DNA of 64,000 nucleotides from Acidimicrobiaceae bacterium (GCA_025464005.1 JAODBO010000139.1:40862-104861); one strand, 5' to 3'. Positions 1-9,197 are shown, numbered from the stretch's first letter. Notes: generated by a model from the sequence alone, not told the origin. Made by a program: numbers and translations.

Positions 1-366
1 TCCAACATCGGTGGGTGGAACCTCTACATCAACCCGCACTCCAAGCACCTGCAGCAGGACCTGACGTTCATTAAGTACATGACGGGCACCGCAGCCCAGA
101 CGGCGCTCGCGACGCAGTTCTCGGAGATCCCGACGAATCAGTCGGTCCGGTCCTCGGCCAAGGTCATCGCCGTCAACCCGGTGCTGGCCACAGTCCCGAA
201 GACCAAGCTCGTCGCCCGCCCAGCCCAGACTCCCCAGTACCCGAAGGTGAGCCAGGCGATCTACCAGAACGTCAACGAGGCGATCTCCGGTTCGAAGAGC
301 CCGTCGGCGGCGATCAGCGCGGCATCCTCGGCGATCAACACCGCCCTGTCCGGGTCCGGCCTATAG
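1..366 (+). CDS. Carbohydrate ABC transporter substrate-binding protein, C-terminal part
   Basis: The reading frame is open from base 1, so only the last 121 residues of a longer protein are present. The visible start reads GGWNLYINPHSKH and continues to LTFIKYMTG, which resembles the C-terminal lobe of family 1 extracellular sugar-binding proteins, where the gene product binds the sugar outside the membrane and hands it to the permeases. The two permease genes that follow 102 bases downstream support this. The tail is rich in Ala, Ser and Lys with no membrane segment. The signal peptide and ligand site lie outside the window. The sugar cannot be read from this fragment; the GH13 gene in the same operon suggests a maltose- or trehalose-like alpha-glucoside. 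Confidence 0.8.
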   Translation, partial: SNIGGWNLYINPHSKHLQQDLTFIKYMTGTAAQTALATQFSEIPTNQSVRSSAKVIAVNPVLATVPKTKLVARPAQTPQYPKVSQAIYQNVNEAISGSKSPSAAISAASSAINTALSGSGL

Positions 367-468
367 GTCCGGGACGAAAGACGTGGTCGGGGAACTGGCA
401 GTCACCCGCCGGTTTCCCGGCCACGCGACACCTCGGTCCGTCCCCTCGCGGCGATTGGAGAGGCATCG

Positions 469-1446
469 ATGAGCACACCGACGACGACGGCGCAGCTCGC
501 CGCCATCCCGGGCGCCGCCCGAGGAAGGAGCGCGGCCGCACCGGTCGGGAAGCACGACGCCAACCGGAAGCGACTGGCGCGACTCGGCTGGACCTTCTCG
601 ACGCCGGCTTTCCTCGTGGTCGGCGCGTTCACGATCTTCCCCATCGGCTTCTCCATCGCGATGAGCATCTCGCACGTCAACGTCTCGGGTAGCGGCTTCA
701 GCCTGAGCGGCGTGACGGGAAGCAATTACAACACCCTGGTGCACGCCGCCCAGTGGCGGTACGCGCTCGGGTTCACGGTTGTGTACACGATCATCACCGT
801 GCTCGTCGAGATCGTCCTCGGCACGTGCATCGCTCTCGTCCTCGAGCGGCTGACCAAGGGGCGTGGCCTGATGATGGCGCTACTGCTCGTCCCGTGGTCG
901 ATGATCACCGTCATCTCGGCCGAGCTCTGGGGCTACATCTACGACGCCTCGTACGGGGTGCTCGACCAGATCTTCAGCGGCATCGGGCTCGGGCATCCTG
1001 TGATCCTCGGCACCTCGACGTCGGCGATCGTCGCGATGATGGTCGCCGACGCCTGGAAGACGACGCCGTTCGTGGCGATTATCGTGCTCGCCGGCCTCGT
1101 CATGTTGCCGGACGAGCTCTACGAGGCGGCCGAGGTGGATGGTGCGTCCAGCTGGACCGCGTTCTGGCGGATCGCGTTCCCGCTCCTGCGTCCGACCATC
1201 GCGCTCGCCGTGCTGTTTCGAATCTTGCAGGCGTTCGGGCTGTTCGACCTGCCGTTCGTCCTCACTCAGGGAGGGCCGGGGTACTCGACAACCTCCCTTG
1301 CGGTCCTCGGTTACAACACGATGTTCCAGGATCTGGACTTCGGGCCCGGTGCCGCGGTCGCGACGAGCACTGCCGTGCTCGTGCTCATCGGCTGCCTGCT
1401 ATTCCTCCGTGTCTTCAAGGCACAAGTCGGTGAGGAGGAGAGCTGA
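469..1446 (+). CDS. Sugar ABC transporter permease, MalF/UgpA type
   Basis: This 325-residue inner membrane protein is the first permease of a carbohydrate importer. A cytoplasmic N-terminus of about 45 residues precedes roughly six hydrophobic segments. The EAA loop that docks on the ATPase reads YEAAEVDGASSWTAFWRI near residues 216-233. The ATG is preceded by GGAGAGG at good spacing. The stop overlaps the next permease start by one base (TGATG), so the two partners are probably translated in a coupled way. Family membership is secure; substrate is inferred only from the operon. Confidence 0.92.
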   Translation: MSTPTTTAQLAAIPGAARGRSAAAPVGKHDANRKRLARLGWTFSTPAFLVVGAFTIFPIGFSIAMSISHVNVSGSGFSLSGVTGSNYNTLVHAAQWRYALGFTVVYTIITVLVEIVLGTCIALVLERLTKGRGLMMALLLVPWSMITVISAELWGYIYDASYGVLDQIFSGIGLGHPVILGTSTSAIVAMMVADAWKTTPFVAIIVLAGLVMLPDELYEAAEVDGASSWTAFWRIAFPLLRPTIALAVLFRILQAFGLFDLPFVLTQGGPGYSTTSLAVLGYNTMFQDLDFGPGAAVATSTAVLVLIGCLLFLRVFKAQVGEEES

Positions 1447-2294
1447 TGGCCCGCTCGCGCAGACGCGTCGGATGGCACCGCTACTTCAACGGCCTCTACC
1501 TGTCGACAGCTCTCGTGGCCGTCTTCGTGCTGCTTCCGATCTACTGGCTGGTCGTCACTAGCTTCAAGACCCCCGGCGCGGTCGGCTCTTCGCCGCCGCA
1601 GTACTTCCCGAACCCGTTCAGCCTCGTGAACTACAAGGTGGCGTTCCAGCAGAACAGCTTCGGGCACTACATCGTGAACTCCGCGATCGTGGCGGTCATC
1701 TCGACCGTGCTCGTGCTGTCCATCGGGACCCTCGCCGGCTACGCGCTCGGCCGGCTCCCCATGCGCGGAAAATTCCCGATCCTCGTGATCCTGCTGATGA
1801 TCTCGGTGTTCCCGGCCGTCGCCGTCGTCGCGCCGCTCTACCTGCTGCTCCGGGACATCGGCTGGCTCAACAGCTATCAGGCCCTGATCTTCCCGTACAC
1901 GGCGTTCAACCTCCCGTTCGCGATCTGGATCCTGCGCAACTACATGCTCGGCATCGCGCGCGAGATGGAGGAGACGGCGCGGATCGACGGCGCGTCGCCA
2001 CTGCGCACCGTCTGGTCCATCATCCTGCCGCAGGCGATGCCCGGCCTGTTCACGGCCGGGATCTTCTGCTTCACCGCGTGCTGGACCGAGTTCCTCATGG
2101 CGCTGACGTTCAACAGCTCGAACAACTTCCGGACGATCCCGGTCGGGATCGCGCTCTTCGGCTCGCAGTTCACCGTGCCGTACGGCACGATCTTCGCGGC
2201 GAGCGTCGTGGCGGTAGTCCCGATAGCGGTGATCGTCCTCGTGTTCCGCAAGTCCGTCGTGTCCGGGCTCACCGCGGGAGCCGTCAAGGGTTGA
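1446..2294 (+). CDS. Sugar ABC transporter permease, MalG/UgpE type
   Basis: This 282-residue protein is the second permease of the importer. It shows an N-terminal membrane segment (residues about 16-36), a periplasm-facing loop, and five more hydrophobic segments. The EAA loop reads EETARIDGASPLRTVWSIILPQ, the canonical ATPase contact. It starts one base inside the stop of the upstream permease and its own stop overlaps the TTG start of the glucosidase gene. The gene order binding protein-MalF-MalG is the usual one for this family. Confidence 0.92.
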   Translation: MARSRRRVGWHRYFNGLYLSTALVAVFVLLPIYWLVVTSFKTPGAVGSSPPQYFPNPFSLVNYKVAFQQNSFGHYIVNSAIVAVISTVLVLSIGTLAGYALGRLPMRGKFPILVILLMISVFPAVAVVAPLYLLLRDIGWLNSYQALIFPYTAFNLPFAIWILRNYMLGIAREMEETARIDGASPLRTVWSIILPQAMPGLFTAGIFCFTACWTEFLMALTFNSSNNFRTIPVGIALFGSQFTVPYGTIFAASVVAVVPIAVIVLVFRKSVVSGLTAGAVKG

Positions 2295-3979
2295 GCGAGC
2301 AGACGGGCGAAACGCCGTGGTGGCACGGCGCCGTTCTCTACCAGGTGTACGTGAGGTCGTGGCGCGACACCGATGGCGACGGCTACGGCGATCTCCGAGG
2401 TGTCATCGAGGGTCTCGACCACCTTTCGTGGCTCGGTGTCGACGGGGTATGGCTCTCGCCGACGATGCCGTCGCCCGACGACGACTGGGGCTACGACGTA
2501 TCGGACTACCGGGGGGTGCACCCCGAGCTGGGCTCCCTCGACGACCTCGACGAGCTCGTCGAGGCTGCCGGCCGCCGCGCGATGCGCGTGCTGCTCGATC
2601 TCGTCCCCAACCACACGAGCTCCCGGCACGAGTGGTTCATCGAGGCCAGAGGCTCACGCGACGCGCTGCACCGCGACTTCTACGTGTGGGCCGATCCTGC
2701 GCCCGGAGGGGGACCACCCAACAACTGGCTCGACCATACCGGCGAAGCCGCATGGACCTTCGACGAGGCGACCGGGCAGTACTACCTCCACAACTTCCTC
2801 CCGAGCCAACCGGACCTCAACTGGTGGAACCCGGAGGTGCACGCCGCCTTACGCGAGGTGCTGGATTTCTGGCTGGATCGCGGCGTGGCCGGCTTCAGGA
2901 TCGACGTCGCTCACGGCCTGTACAAGGACGCGCGCCTGCGAGACGACCCGCCCGCCGTCGAGGGCGACCGGCGAGGTCGTTATGGCCTGCTGCCGGTGTA
3001 CAGCTCGCACCGCCCGGATGTGCACGGTGTCTACCGGGACTGGCGCGCGCTCGTCGGGCGCCGAGCTCCTCCGGCCCTTCTTCTCGGCGAGACGTGGGTG
3101 CTCGAGCTCGCGGAGCTCGCCACCTTCTACGGACGCGGGGACGAGCTGCAGCTCGCCTTCAACTTCCCGTTCGTGTTCGCCGAGTTCACGGCCACGGCGT
3201 TGCGATCGGTCGTGGGTGAGACCTTCGCGCGGCTGGCCGATACGGCATGCCCCATCTGGATGGCTTCGAACCACGACATCTCGCGCTTCGCGACCCGATG
3301 GTGCCAGGGGGACGACGCCCGGACGAGATTGGCGATGACCGTGCTCACGACGCTTCCGGGCACGGTGGTCCTCTACTACGGCGACGAGATCGGCATGACG
3401 GACGTCGACGTCCCGGCCGAGCTGCAACGAGACGCGATGAGCAGACAGGGCCGGTCCGATCGCTTCTCACGCGACCGCGCGCGCACCCCGATGCAGTGGG
3501 AGCCGGACGCCAACGGAGGGTTCGCGCCAGCGGGCGTCCAACCGTGGCTGCCGGTCGGGGACAGCGCGGCGCGAAGCGTCGCTGCGCAGCGACGCGACCC
3601 ACATTCGCTCCTGGCGCTCACGCAGCACCTGCTGCGGCTGCGCCGGCTCGAGCTCGGCGGCGCGATCGCGGCCTACTCCGAGCTCCCCGCGGGGCGCGAT
3701 CAGTGGGTGTACCGGTCCGGACGGCTCGTTGTCGCGGCCAATCTCTCCGATCACCAAGCGCAGGTGGCGGGCGTGGCGAGGTGCGTCGTGCTGTCAAGCG
3801 ACCCCGAGCGTGACGTCACCGAAGGCGCGGGTGACGTGCTCGATCTCGGAGCGTGGGAGGCAGTCGTGACCTGCGACGTCGATCCCCTTCTGCACGCGTC
3901 TGGTTCCGGAGCGGGTACGCTGCCCAGCGGTACCGAAGGGTCGATCTCCCCTCGGACTCCCGTGGGGAAGGAGAACTGA
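2291..3979 (+). CDS. GH13 alpha-glucosidase / alpha-amylase family enzyme
   Basis: A 562-residue glycoside hydrolase family 13 enzyme that probably cleaves the imported alpha-glucoside in the cytoplasm, since there is no signal peptide. The (beta/alpha)8 barrel motifs are visible: DLVPNHTS, GFRIDVAHG with the nucleophile at about Asp205, GETWV with the acid/base at about Glu267, and SNHDISR with the third carboxylate at about Asp329. TPMQW, typical of oligo-1,6-glucosidase and alpha-glucosidase subfamilies, is also present. The open frame extends further upstream in another gene's shadow. I chose TTG at 2291 because it overlaps the permease stop (TTGA), has GGAG ten bases upstream, and starts just before the conserved WWHGAVLYQVYVRSW. 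Exact specificity (maltose, isomaltose, trehalose, sucrose) is not resolved. Confidence 0.9.
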   Translation: MSEQTGETPWWHGAVLYQVYVRSWRDTDGDGYGDLRGVIEGLDHLSWLGVDGVWLSPTMPSPDDDWGYDVSDYRGVHPELGSLDDLDELVEAAGRRAMRVLLDLVPNHTSSRHEWFIEARGSRDALHRDFYVWADPAPGGGPPNNWLDHTGEAAWTFDEATGQYYLHNFLPSQPDLNWWNPEVHAALREVLDFWLDRGVAGFRIDVAHGLYKDARLRDDPPAVEGDRRGRYGLLPVYSSHRPDVHGVYRDWRALVGRRAPPALLLGETWVLELAELATFYGRGDELQLAFNFPFVFAEFTATALRSVVGETFARLADTACPIWMASNHDISRFATRWCQGDDARTRLAMTVLTTLPGTVVLYYGDEIGMTDVDVPAELQRDAMSRQGRSDRFSRDRARTPMQWEPDANGGFAPAGVQPWLPVGDSAARSVAAQRRDPHSLLALTQHLLRLRRLELGGAIAAYSELPAGRDQWVYRSGRLVVAANLSDHQAQVAGVARCVVLSSDPERDVTEGAGDVLDLGAWEAVVTCDVDPLLHASGSGAGTLPSGTEGSISPRTPVGKEN

Positions 3980-5166
3980 TGGCACCGATCACCATCGACA
4001 AGGTGACAAAGGTCTACCCGAACGGCTTCGAGGCTGTTCACGAGCTCGACCTCGACGTCGCCGAGGGCGAGTTCATGGTGCTCGTCGGACCATCAGGCTG
4101 CGGCAAGACGACGGCGCTGCGGATGGTCGCGGGCCTAGAGGACATCAGCGACGGGACGCTGCGCATCGGCGACCGGGTCGTGAACGACGTCTCCTCGAAG
4201 GACCGCGACATAGCGATGGTCTTTCAGAATTACGCGCTCTACCCCCACATGACCGTCGGGGAGAACATCGGTTTCGCGCTGAAGCTGCGCAAGCTGCCGA
4301 AAGCGGAGATCAAGAGGAAGGTCAACGCTGCTGCGGCGATCCTCGGCCTCACCGAATGGATCGACCGCAAGCCCGGTCAGCTCTCCGGCGGGCAGCGCCA
4401 GCGGGTGGCGATGGGCCGGGCGATCGTCCGCGAGCCCAGCGTGTTCCTCATGGACGAGCCGCTTTCCAACCTCGACGCGAAGCTCAGGGTCCAGATGCGG
4501 GCAGAGGTCGCCCGCATCCAGCGCCGTCTCGGCGTGGCGACGCTCTACGTCACCCACGACCAGGTAGAGGCGATGACGATGGGGGACAGGGTCGCCGTGC
4601 TGCGGGCGGGTGTCCTGCAGCAGTGCGACAACCCCCAGGTGCTCTACGACAACCCGAAGAACCTGTTCGTGGCGGCCTTCATCGGCTCGCCCGCGATGAA
4701 CCTGTTCGAGTCCACCCTCGCCGAGGGCGCGACCTCCGCACTCGTCGGAAGCCAGCGGATCCAGCTGGGCGACGCCGTGCTCGCGGCCAAGCCGGGGTTG
4801 AAGGCCTACGCCAACAGCCCGGTCGTGCTCGGAATCAGGCCCGAGGACCTTCCGGTCGCCGGGGACGACGAGCCGATGCTGCCCGGTGCGACCGGTGTCC
4901 TCGAGGGCGACGTCGAGCTCGTGGAGGCGCTCGGCTCGGAGCTGCTCGTGCACTTCACGACCGACGCCCGGCGGGTCGAGGCCGAAGGAGCCAAGGAAGC
5001 GGACGCCGAGGGCCTGAACTCGGGGACGCTCGCACGCGGTGGCGAAGGAGTGGCACGCGTCGAGCCTCGGGCCCGGCTCGCCGCGGGGAGCAGGGCACGC
5101 TTCAACTTGAACCCGCTGCGGCTGCACTTCTTCGACGCCACGACGGGTCAGGCCATCACCAGCTGA
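3979..5166 (+). CDS. Sugar ABC transporter ATPase, MalK/MsmK/UgpC type
   Basis: This 395-residue ATPase powers the sugar importer at the inner face of the membrane. Walker A GPSGCGKT lies at residues 37-44, the signature LSGGQRQR at about 135-142, Walker B VFLMDEP at about 155-161, and the switch His in YVTHDQ follows. The last 150 residues form the MOBE/TOBE regulatory domain, where MalK-type proteins bind regulators or carry sugar sensing. The ATG at 3979 overlaps the glucosidase stop (TGATG) and follows AAGGAG. MsmK/UgpC-type ATPases often serve several importers, so it may also energise others in the genome. Confidence 0.93.
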   Translation: MAPITIDKVTKVYPNGFEAVHELDLDVAEGEFMVLVGPSGCGKTTALRMVAGLEDISDGTLRIGDRVVNDVSSKDRDIAMVFQNYALYPHMTVGENIGFALKLRKLPKAEIKRKVNAAAAILGLTEWIDRKPGQLSGGQRQRVAMGRAIVREPSVFLMDEPLSNLDAKLRVQMRAEVARIQRRLGVATLYVTHDQVEAMTMGDRVAVLRAGVLQQCDNPQVLYDNPKNLFVAAFIGSPAMNLFESTLAEGATSALVGSQRIQLGDAVLAAKPGLKAYANSPVVLGIRPEDLPVAGDDEPMLPGATGVLEGDVELVEALGSELLVHFTTDARRVEAEGAKEADAEGLNSGTLARGGEGVARVEPRARLAAGSRARFNLNPLRLHFFDATTGQAITS

Positions 5167-5831
5167 GCCGGACCGCACCTCGGGTCCGCACCGCACGACG
5201 CCGCCGGTACCGCCGGCGGCGCCTCACGGTCCTCGTAGCCGTCGGGCTCGCGGTGGGCGGTGGCCTGTACCTGGCCCGGTCCACCGGTCCGCAGCTCACC
5301 CCACTCCAGCAGCGCATCGTCGCGCTCGCGGACAGCCAGCTCGGCTACCACAGCGACCCGAGCAACACCTACTGCAACCGGTTCAGCGCCTACTGGCACG
5401 CCGGCGCCTCCGACTGCGGCAACGCGAACCTCGACGAGCCGTGGTGCGCCGACTTCGCCGCGTGGGTCTGGCGCCAGTCCGGCGTCCGGTTCACCTACGG
5501 GCAGTACGCGAGCGAGATCAACTCGGCCTCCGTGAGCTTCTACCGGTGGGCGCTGGCTCACGGGACCTGGCATCCGGCGGGCTCCGGCTACGTGCCACAG
5601 GTGGGCGACGTGGCGGTGTACGGGCTCGACCTGCCGGCGAACACCGCGCAGCACGTCGCAGTCGTGACGGGCTACGTGGCCGGCGACCGCGGGCCCGACG
5701 TCGTCAACGGCGACGGCGCGCGCACCGGCTTCAGCGTCGTCGAGCGGGGTACCGACCAGTACAAGGCAGATCTCCACGACAACGGCGGCATGATCGCCGG
5801 CTACGCGGCCGTCAGCCCGTCCCAACCGTAG
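5163..5831 (+). CDS. Membrane-anchored CHAP-like (NlpC/P60 superfamily) protein
   Basis: The protein has a very basic N-terminus (RTARRRRYRRRR), then one hydrophobic segment (LTVLVAVGLAVGGGLYLA), then about 180 exported residues. The exported part has an amidase-like CHAP pattern: PWCADFAAWVW with the candidate catalytic Cys, and AQHVAVVTGY with the candidate His. It may cut peptidoglycan cross-bridges or act on other amides at the outer face of the membrane. The start is uncertain: no ATG or GTG precedes the anchor in this frame, and CTG at 5163, overlapping the ATPase stop, is the only candidate that keeps the anchor; GTG at 5253 would lose most of it. Membership in the sugar operon is probably positional only. 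Confidence 0.7.
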   Translation: MSRTAPRVRTARRRRYRRRRLTVLVAVGLAVGGGLYLARSTGPQLTPLQQRIVALADSQLGYHSDPSNTYCNRFSAYWHAGASDCGNANLDEPWCADFAAWVWRQSGVRFTYGQYASEINSASVSFYRWALAHGTWHPAGSGYVPQVGDVAVYGLDLPANTAQHVAVVTGYVAGDRGPDVVNGDGARTGFSVVERGTDQYKADLHDNGGMIAGYAAVSPSQP

Positions 5832-5969
5832 GAGCGCCCTGCGAAAGCTGCCGTGGCGAAGTATTGGGCCTCAGCTGGGGGGCGCCTTACCGCCCCTTAA
5901 CCCGCCGCGGCCCATAGTGGTCGTGGAAGGAGGAGGAAGGCGCCGGGCATATGCCCAGCAAGTCCGAAG

Positions 5970-6158
5970 GTGCCCTTCCGCACTCGCATGCAGCTCGCAT
6001 GGCTCTGGATACCCATCGCACTGGTCGTTACAGCCCTCATCGTCGGCTCCCTTCTCCTGATGTCCGTGATCGAGCATCACTGGCACCAGCGTGAGCAGCT
6101 CGAGCTCGACGCCGAGCGTTCGTTGCCTGCCAACCGGGACCGCCGCGCGGCCGCCTAG
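5970..6158 (+). CDS. Small single-pass membrane protein, unknown function
   Basis: A predicted 62-residue protein, not recognised. It has a basic N-terminus (RTR), one strong hydrophobic helix (WLWIPIALVVTALIVGSLLLMSVI), and a charged tail (HHWHQREQLELDAERSLPANRDRR). It starts at GTG 5970, or at ATG 5988 which would still keep the helix. A purine-rich run (GGAAGGAGGAGGAAGG) lies just upstream, though further than usual from either start. It sits alone between the CHAP-like gene and a pair of hairpins, so it may be its own transcription unit. Confidence 0.5.
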   Translation: MPFRTRMQLAWLWIPIALVVTALIVGSLLLMSVIEHHWHQREQLELDAERSLPANRDRRAAA

Positions 6159-6172
6159 GCGCTGCGAAGGTC

Positions 6173-6236
6173 GAGGGACGGCGCTGTCCCTCGTGCGCCC
6201 GGCCCCGCGCGCCGCCCCACCGGCGCGCGGGGCCGG
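6173..6236 (+). terminator. Tandem hairpins, probable terminator
   Basis: Two perfect hairpins follow the small membrane protein. The first pairs GAGGGAC (6173-6179) with GTCCCTC (6186-6192) around a six-base loop. The second has a 16-bp all-GC-type stem, 6199-6214 with 6221-6236, around a six-base loop, followed by TCACTTTCAC rather than a clean T run. U-poor terminators of this kind are common in high-GC actinobacteria. Confidence 0.7.
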
Positions 6237-6368
6237 TCACTTTCACATCCGTGCCCCGTAGCCTCGCCGCGACCCGGCGAAGCGCACGGCGTCTCGACGC
6301 TACGCTTGGCGCGCCGCGAGCCGTCTCGACGGCCGCGGACCCACAGTGACGCCGGCGGGAGAGTCCAG

Positions 6369-7106
6369 GTGCGCTACGAGCGGAGCAGCCAAGGCGTCGA
6401 GAGCTCGCCGCGGGCACGGCCGACGCGGCGCCTCGTCGTCGCCGGGTCGGCAGTCGTTCTCGCTGGCGCCGCACTCGGCGGGCTGCTCGTGTCCGCCAGT
6501 CCGAGTGGCAGCCGGCCCGTCGCGTCGGCAACCTCGCACGGTCTCGAGAACGTCGTGCTCGAGGCGCTCGTGGTCCAAGACGACCTCGGCGCCCCGACGC
6601 CGCCCGGCGTCACCGGCGCGAGCTGGGCCCTGCACTCGCTCCCTGCGAGGCCACGTGGCGTCATCTCCTCCTTCGCCATACCGACGTACCAGTGGGTGCG
6701 ATCGGGGGCGGTCCAGCTCCTCGACCGTAAGTCCGGCGCAGCGCTCCTGGCAGCGGACCGGCGCGATGTCGCCTTGGTCGCGGCCGGCTCGCTGCGGTCC
6801 CAGTTCGACTCCCAGCTCGCCTCGATCGTGCAGGGAGAAGAGCGATCGTCGGCGTCGCTCTCCGCGCCCGGAGGGGCGCGGCTCGTGCGCTGGTACAGCG
6901 TCGCGGTCCACGGCGACCGAGCGACCGTCGACGGCATGCTCGAGAACTGGGACGAGCAGGTCACCGTGACGGGGTCGGCCGGCCACCGCCGGCTCCGTTC
7001 GAGCATCCAGTGGAGCGAGATCGAGGCGCTCGCGAGCCTCCAGCGCACGAGCGCGGGATGGCGCGTCACCTCGCTCGACGAGAAGCCGTTCCAGCAGGCG
7101 ACGTGA
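6369..7106 (+). CDS. Conserved exported or membrane-anchored protein, unknown function
   Basis: About 245 residues with a basic N-terminus, one hydrophobic segment (LVVAGSAVVLAGAALGGLLV) and an extracytoplasmic domain with no Cys. The C-terminal half alternates strands and helices and includes VRWYSVAVHGDRATVDGMLENW, which looks like the NTF2-like or conjugation-protein (TcpC/VirB8-like) fold seen in many actinobacterial anchored proteins; that is inference. I chose GTG 6369 because GGGAGAG lies just upstream; the frame is open from 6306. It ends seven bases before the convergent GMC oxidoreductase gene. Confidence 0.6.
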   Translation: MRYERSSQGVESSPRARPTRRLVVAGSAVVLAGAALGGLLVSASPSGSRPVASATSHGLENVVLEALVVQDDLGAPTPPGVTGASWALHSLPARPRGVISSFAIPTYQWVRSGAVQLLDRKSGAALLAADRRDVALVAAGSLRSQFDSQLASIVQGEERSSASLSAPGGARLVRWYSVAVHGDRATVDGMLENWDEQVTVTGSAGHRRLRSSIQWSEIEALASLQRTSAGWRVTSLDEKPFQQAT

Positions 7107-7113
7107 TCGGCGG

Positions 7114-8745
7114 TCAGCGCTCTGCCAGCACGAGGTCCGCTCCGCGTTCCGCGATCATCACCGTCGGCGCATGAGTGTGGCCCCGGACGATCCGCGGCAT
7201 TACCGAGGCGTCGATGACGCGCAGCGCTGCGACGCCGCGCACCCGCAGCTCCGGGTCGACGACCGACGAGCTGTCACGGCCCATGCGACACGTCCCGACC
7301 GGGTGATAGAGCGTCTGCGCGAAATCCCGCACGGACGATTCGACGAGCGCGTCACCGGCGAGTCCCCGGGGCTGGACGACCGAACCGAGCTCGTCGGCCA
7401 GCGCCGGAGCCGCGAGGATCCTCGCGCAGTGCCGGACCCCCGCCGACAGCGTCGCGTGGTCGGCTCCTTGTGCATCGCTCAAGTACCTCGGATCGACGAC
7501 GGCTGCAACCGACGGATCGGGCGAGGCCAGCCGGACCTGCCCGGTGCTCTTCGGCGTGAGCAGGACCGCAGCGAGCGTCACGCCGTGGACGCGCGGCAAA
7601 GTGAGCCCCTCGTCGAGGAAGAGCGCCGGTACGAAGCCGAGCTCGAGGTCCGGGGCGTCCAGCGAGGGGTCGCTGCGCACGAGGCCGTAGCCCTCGAGGA
7701 TGCTCGAGGTGAGCATCCCCCTGCGCCTAAGCAGATAGCGCAGGATCTCGCGGGCGGACTCGGCCCGCGCGAGCGTGACCGGTCGGAGCGATTCGACGGC
7801 AATCCCCGCGGCGAGATGGTCTTGCAGGTTCTTCCCGACCTCCGGGGCGTCGAACACCGGGCGCACCCCGACGGCCGCCACGTCGGTGGCGGGTCCGATG
7901 CCGGAGCACATGAGGAGCTGGGGCGAGCCGACGGCACCCGCCGCTAGCAGCACCTCGCGGCGGGCGAGGGCCGTCGAGAGCGAACGCCCCCGCCGGTAGC
8001 GGACGCCGGTGGCGCGCCCGTCCTCCACGACCACGGCGAGGCAGTGCGAACCCGTCCTGACGACGAGGTTGGACCGCTTCCTCGCACGGTGGAGGTAGGC
8101 GTCCGCAGCACTCACCCGCCGGCCGCGCGACTGCGTGACGAGCGTCTCGCCGACGCCTTCAGCCTGCCCGGCGTTCGGGGCGGGCGCCAGGGCGACGCCG
8201 CACTGGCGCGCCGCCTCGATCCACGCGCGGGTGAGCGGGTTGGGGTCGCGCAGCCTACGGATGGAGGTGGGCCCACCCCGGCCGAGGTCGCCGTCGCCGT
8301 CCGCGTCCTCGACGTCCTCCATGCGGGCGAAGTACGAGAGCGTCGATGCGTACGACCAACCGGGTCCCGCGGTCTCCGCCCAGCCGTCGTAGTCGGCGGC
8401 CGTGCCGCGCACCCACATCATGGCGTTGAGGGAGGACGAGCCTCCGAGCACCTTCCCCCGTGGCCAGTAGACGCTCCGGCCACCGAGCCCGGGTTGCGCG
8501 ACGGTCTGGTAGTCCCAGTCGAGGCTCCCCTTGAACAGCTTGGGGAACGCCGCCGGGATGTGGACGAGCGGGTTGGTGTCGCGCGGCCCGGCCTCAATGA
8601 GCAGCACACGTGACCGGCCGTCCTCGCTGAGCCGAGCGGCGAGCACGCACCCGGCTGACCCCGCTCCGACGACGACGTAGTCGAAAGCGTCGACCGGGTC
8701 GCCGGTGCTGTCTGCGCGAGCTGGCCCGTGTCGCTCGTCCCCCAT
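7114..8745 (-). CDS. GMC family FAD-dependent oxidoreductase (choline dehydrogenase-like)
   Basis: A 543-residue cytoplasmic flavoprotein. The FAD-binding motif VVVGAGSAGCVLAARLSEDG sits near residues 24-43, the GMC signature GKVLGGSSSLNAMMWVRG near 98-115, and the second signature GAVGSPQLLMCSGIG in the middle. The catalytic region reads HPVGTCRMG followed by GHTHAPTVMIAE; the second His stands where choline dehydrogenase has Asn, which is common in the wider family. It oxidises an alcohol to an aldehyde or ketone, but the substrate cannot be told. No betaine-aldehyde dehydrogenase lies beside it, so betaine synthesis is not supported by context. Confidence 0.88.
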   Translation of the reverse strand: MGDERHGPARADSTGDPVDAFDYVVVGAGSAGCVLAARLSEDGRSRVLLIEAGPRDTNPLVHIPAAFPKLFKGSLDWDYQTVAQPGLGGRSVYWPRGKVLGGSSSLNAMMWVRGTAADYDGWAETAGPGWSYASTLSYFARMEDVEDADGDGDLGRGGPTSIRRLRDPNPLTRAWIEAARQCGVALAPAPNAGQAEGVGETLVTQSRGRRVSAADAYLHRARKRSNLVVRTGSHCLAVVVEDGRATGVRYRRGRSLSTALARREVLLAAGAVGSPQLLMCSGIGPATDVAAVGVRPVFDAPEVGKNLQDHLAAGIAVESLRPVTLARAESAREILRYLLRRRGMLTSSILEGYGLVRSDPSLDAPDLELGFVPALFLDEGLTLPRVHGVTLAAVLLTPKSTGQVRLASPDPSVAAVVDPRYLSDAQGADHATLSAGVRHCARILAAPALADELGSVVQPRGLAGDALVESSVRDFAQTLYHPVGTCRMGRDSSSVVDPELRVRGVAALRVIDASVMPRIVRGHTHAPTVMIAERGADLVLAER

Positions 8746-8786
8746 GGCAACAGGTTCGCATCTCGCACCCCGACGCGTACGCTCCT

Positions 8787-9197
8787 GTGGTGGACACCGT
8801 CGAGATCGTCGTGCGCACCGGCACCCGAAGGACCGTGGACCTGACCGACGAGGTCGCCGCCTACTGCGCCGGCAGAGGCGACGGCCTGTGCCACGTCTTC
8901 GTCCCGCACGCGACCGCGGGGCTGGCGCTCATCGAGACCGGGGCCGGTTCGGACGACGACCTCCTCGAGGCCGTCGACCGCTTGCTGCCTCGCGACGACC
9001 GCTACCGACACCGCCACGGGTCGCGCGGTCACGGCGCCGACCACGTCCTGCCGGCCTTCATCTCGCCGTCGCTCGTCCTCGCCGTCCACGGCGGCCGACC
9101 CCTGCTCGGGACGTGGCAGTCGGTCGTCCTCGTCGACACCAACCTCGACAATCCCGAGCGCCGCGTCCTGCTCAGCTTCCTCGGGCAAGTGCCCTGA
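8787..9197 (+). CDS. YjbQ/UPF0047 family protein
   Basis: A 136-residue single-domain protein. The family signature is visible as HATAGLALIETG in the first half and RHGSRGHGADHVLPAFISPSLVLAVHGG later, with the conserved His residues thought to bind a metal or phosphate, and LGTWQSVVLVDTN at the end. YjbQ members have weak thiamine phosphate synthase activity in E. coli; the physiological role is unsettled. The start is GTG 8787 or the next codon GTG 8790. It is divergent from the GMC gene with only 41 bases between them. Confidence 0.85.
   Translation: MVDTVEIVVRTGTRRTVDLTDEVAAYCAGRGDGLCHVFVPHATAGLALIETGAGSDDDLLEAVDRLLPRDDRYRHRHGSRGHGADHVLPAFISPSLVLAVHGGRPLLGTWQSVVLVDTNLDNPERRVLLSFLGQVP

Noticed and set aside
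7114..8745. Choline dehydrogenase betA
   Set aside because: The family fits, but the substrate is not shown: the catalytic Asn is His, and no betaine aldehyde dehydrogenase or BetI lies nearby.
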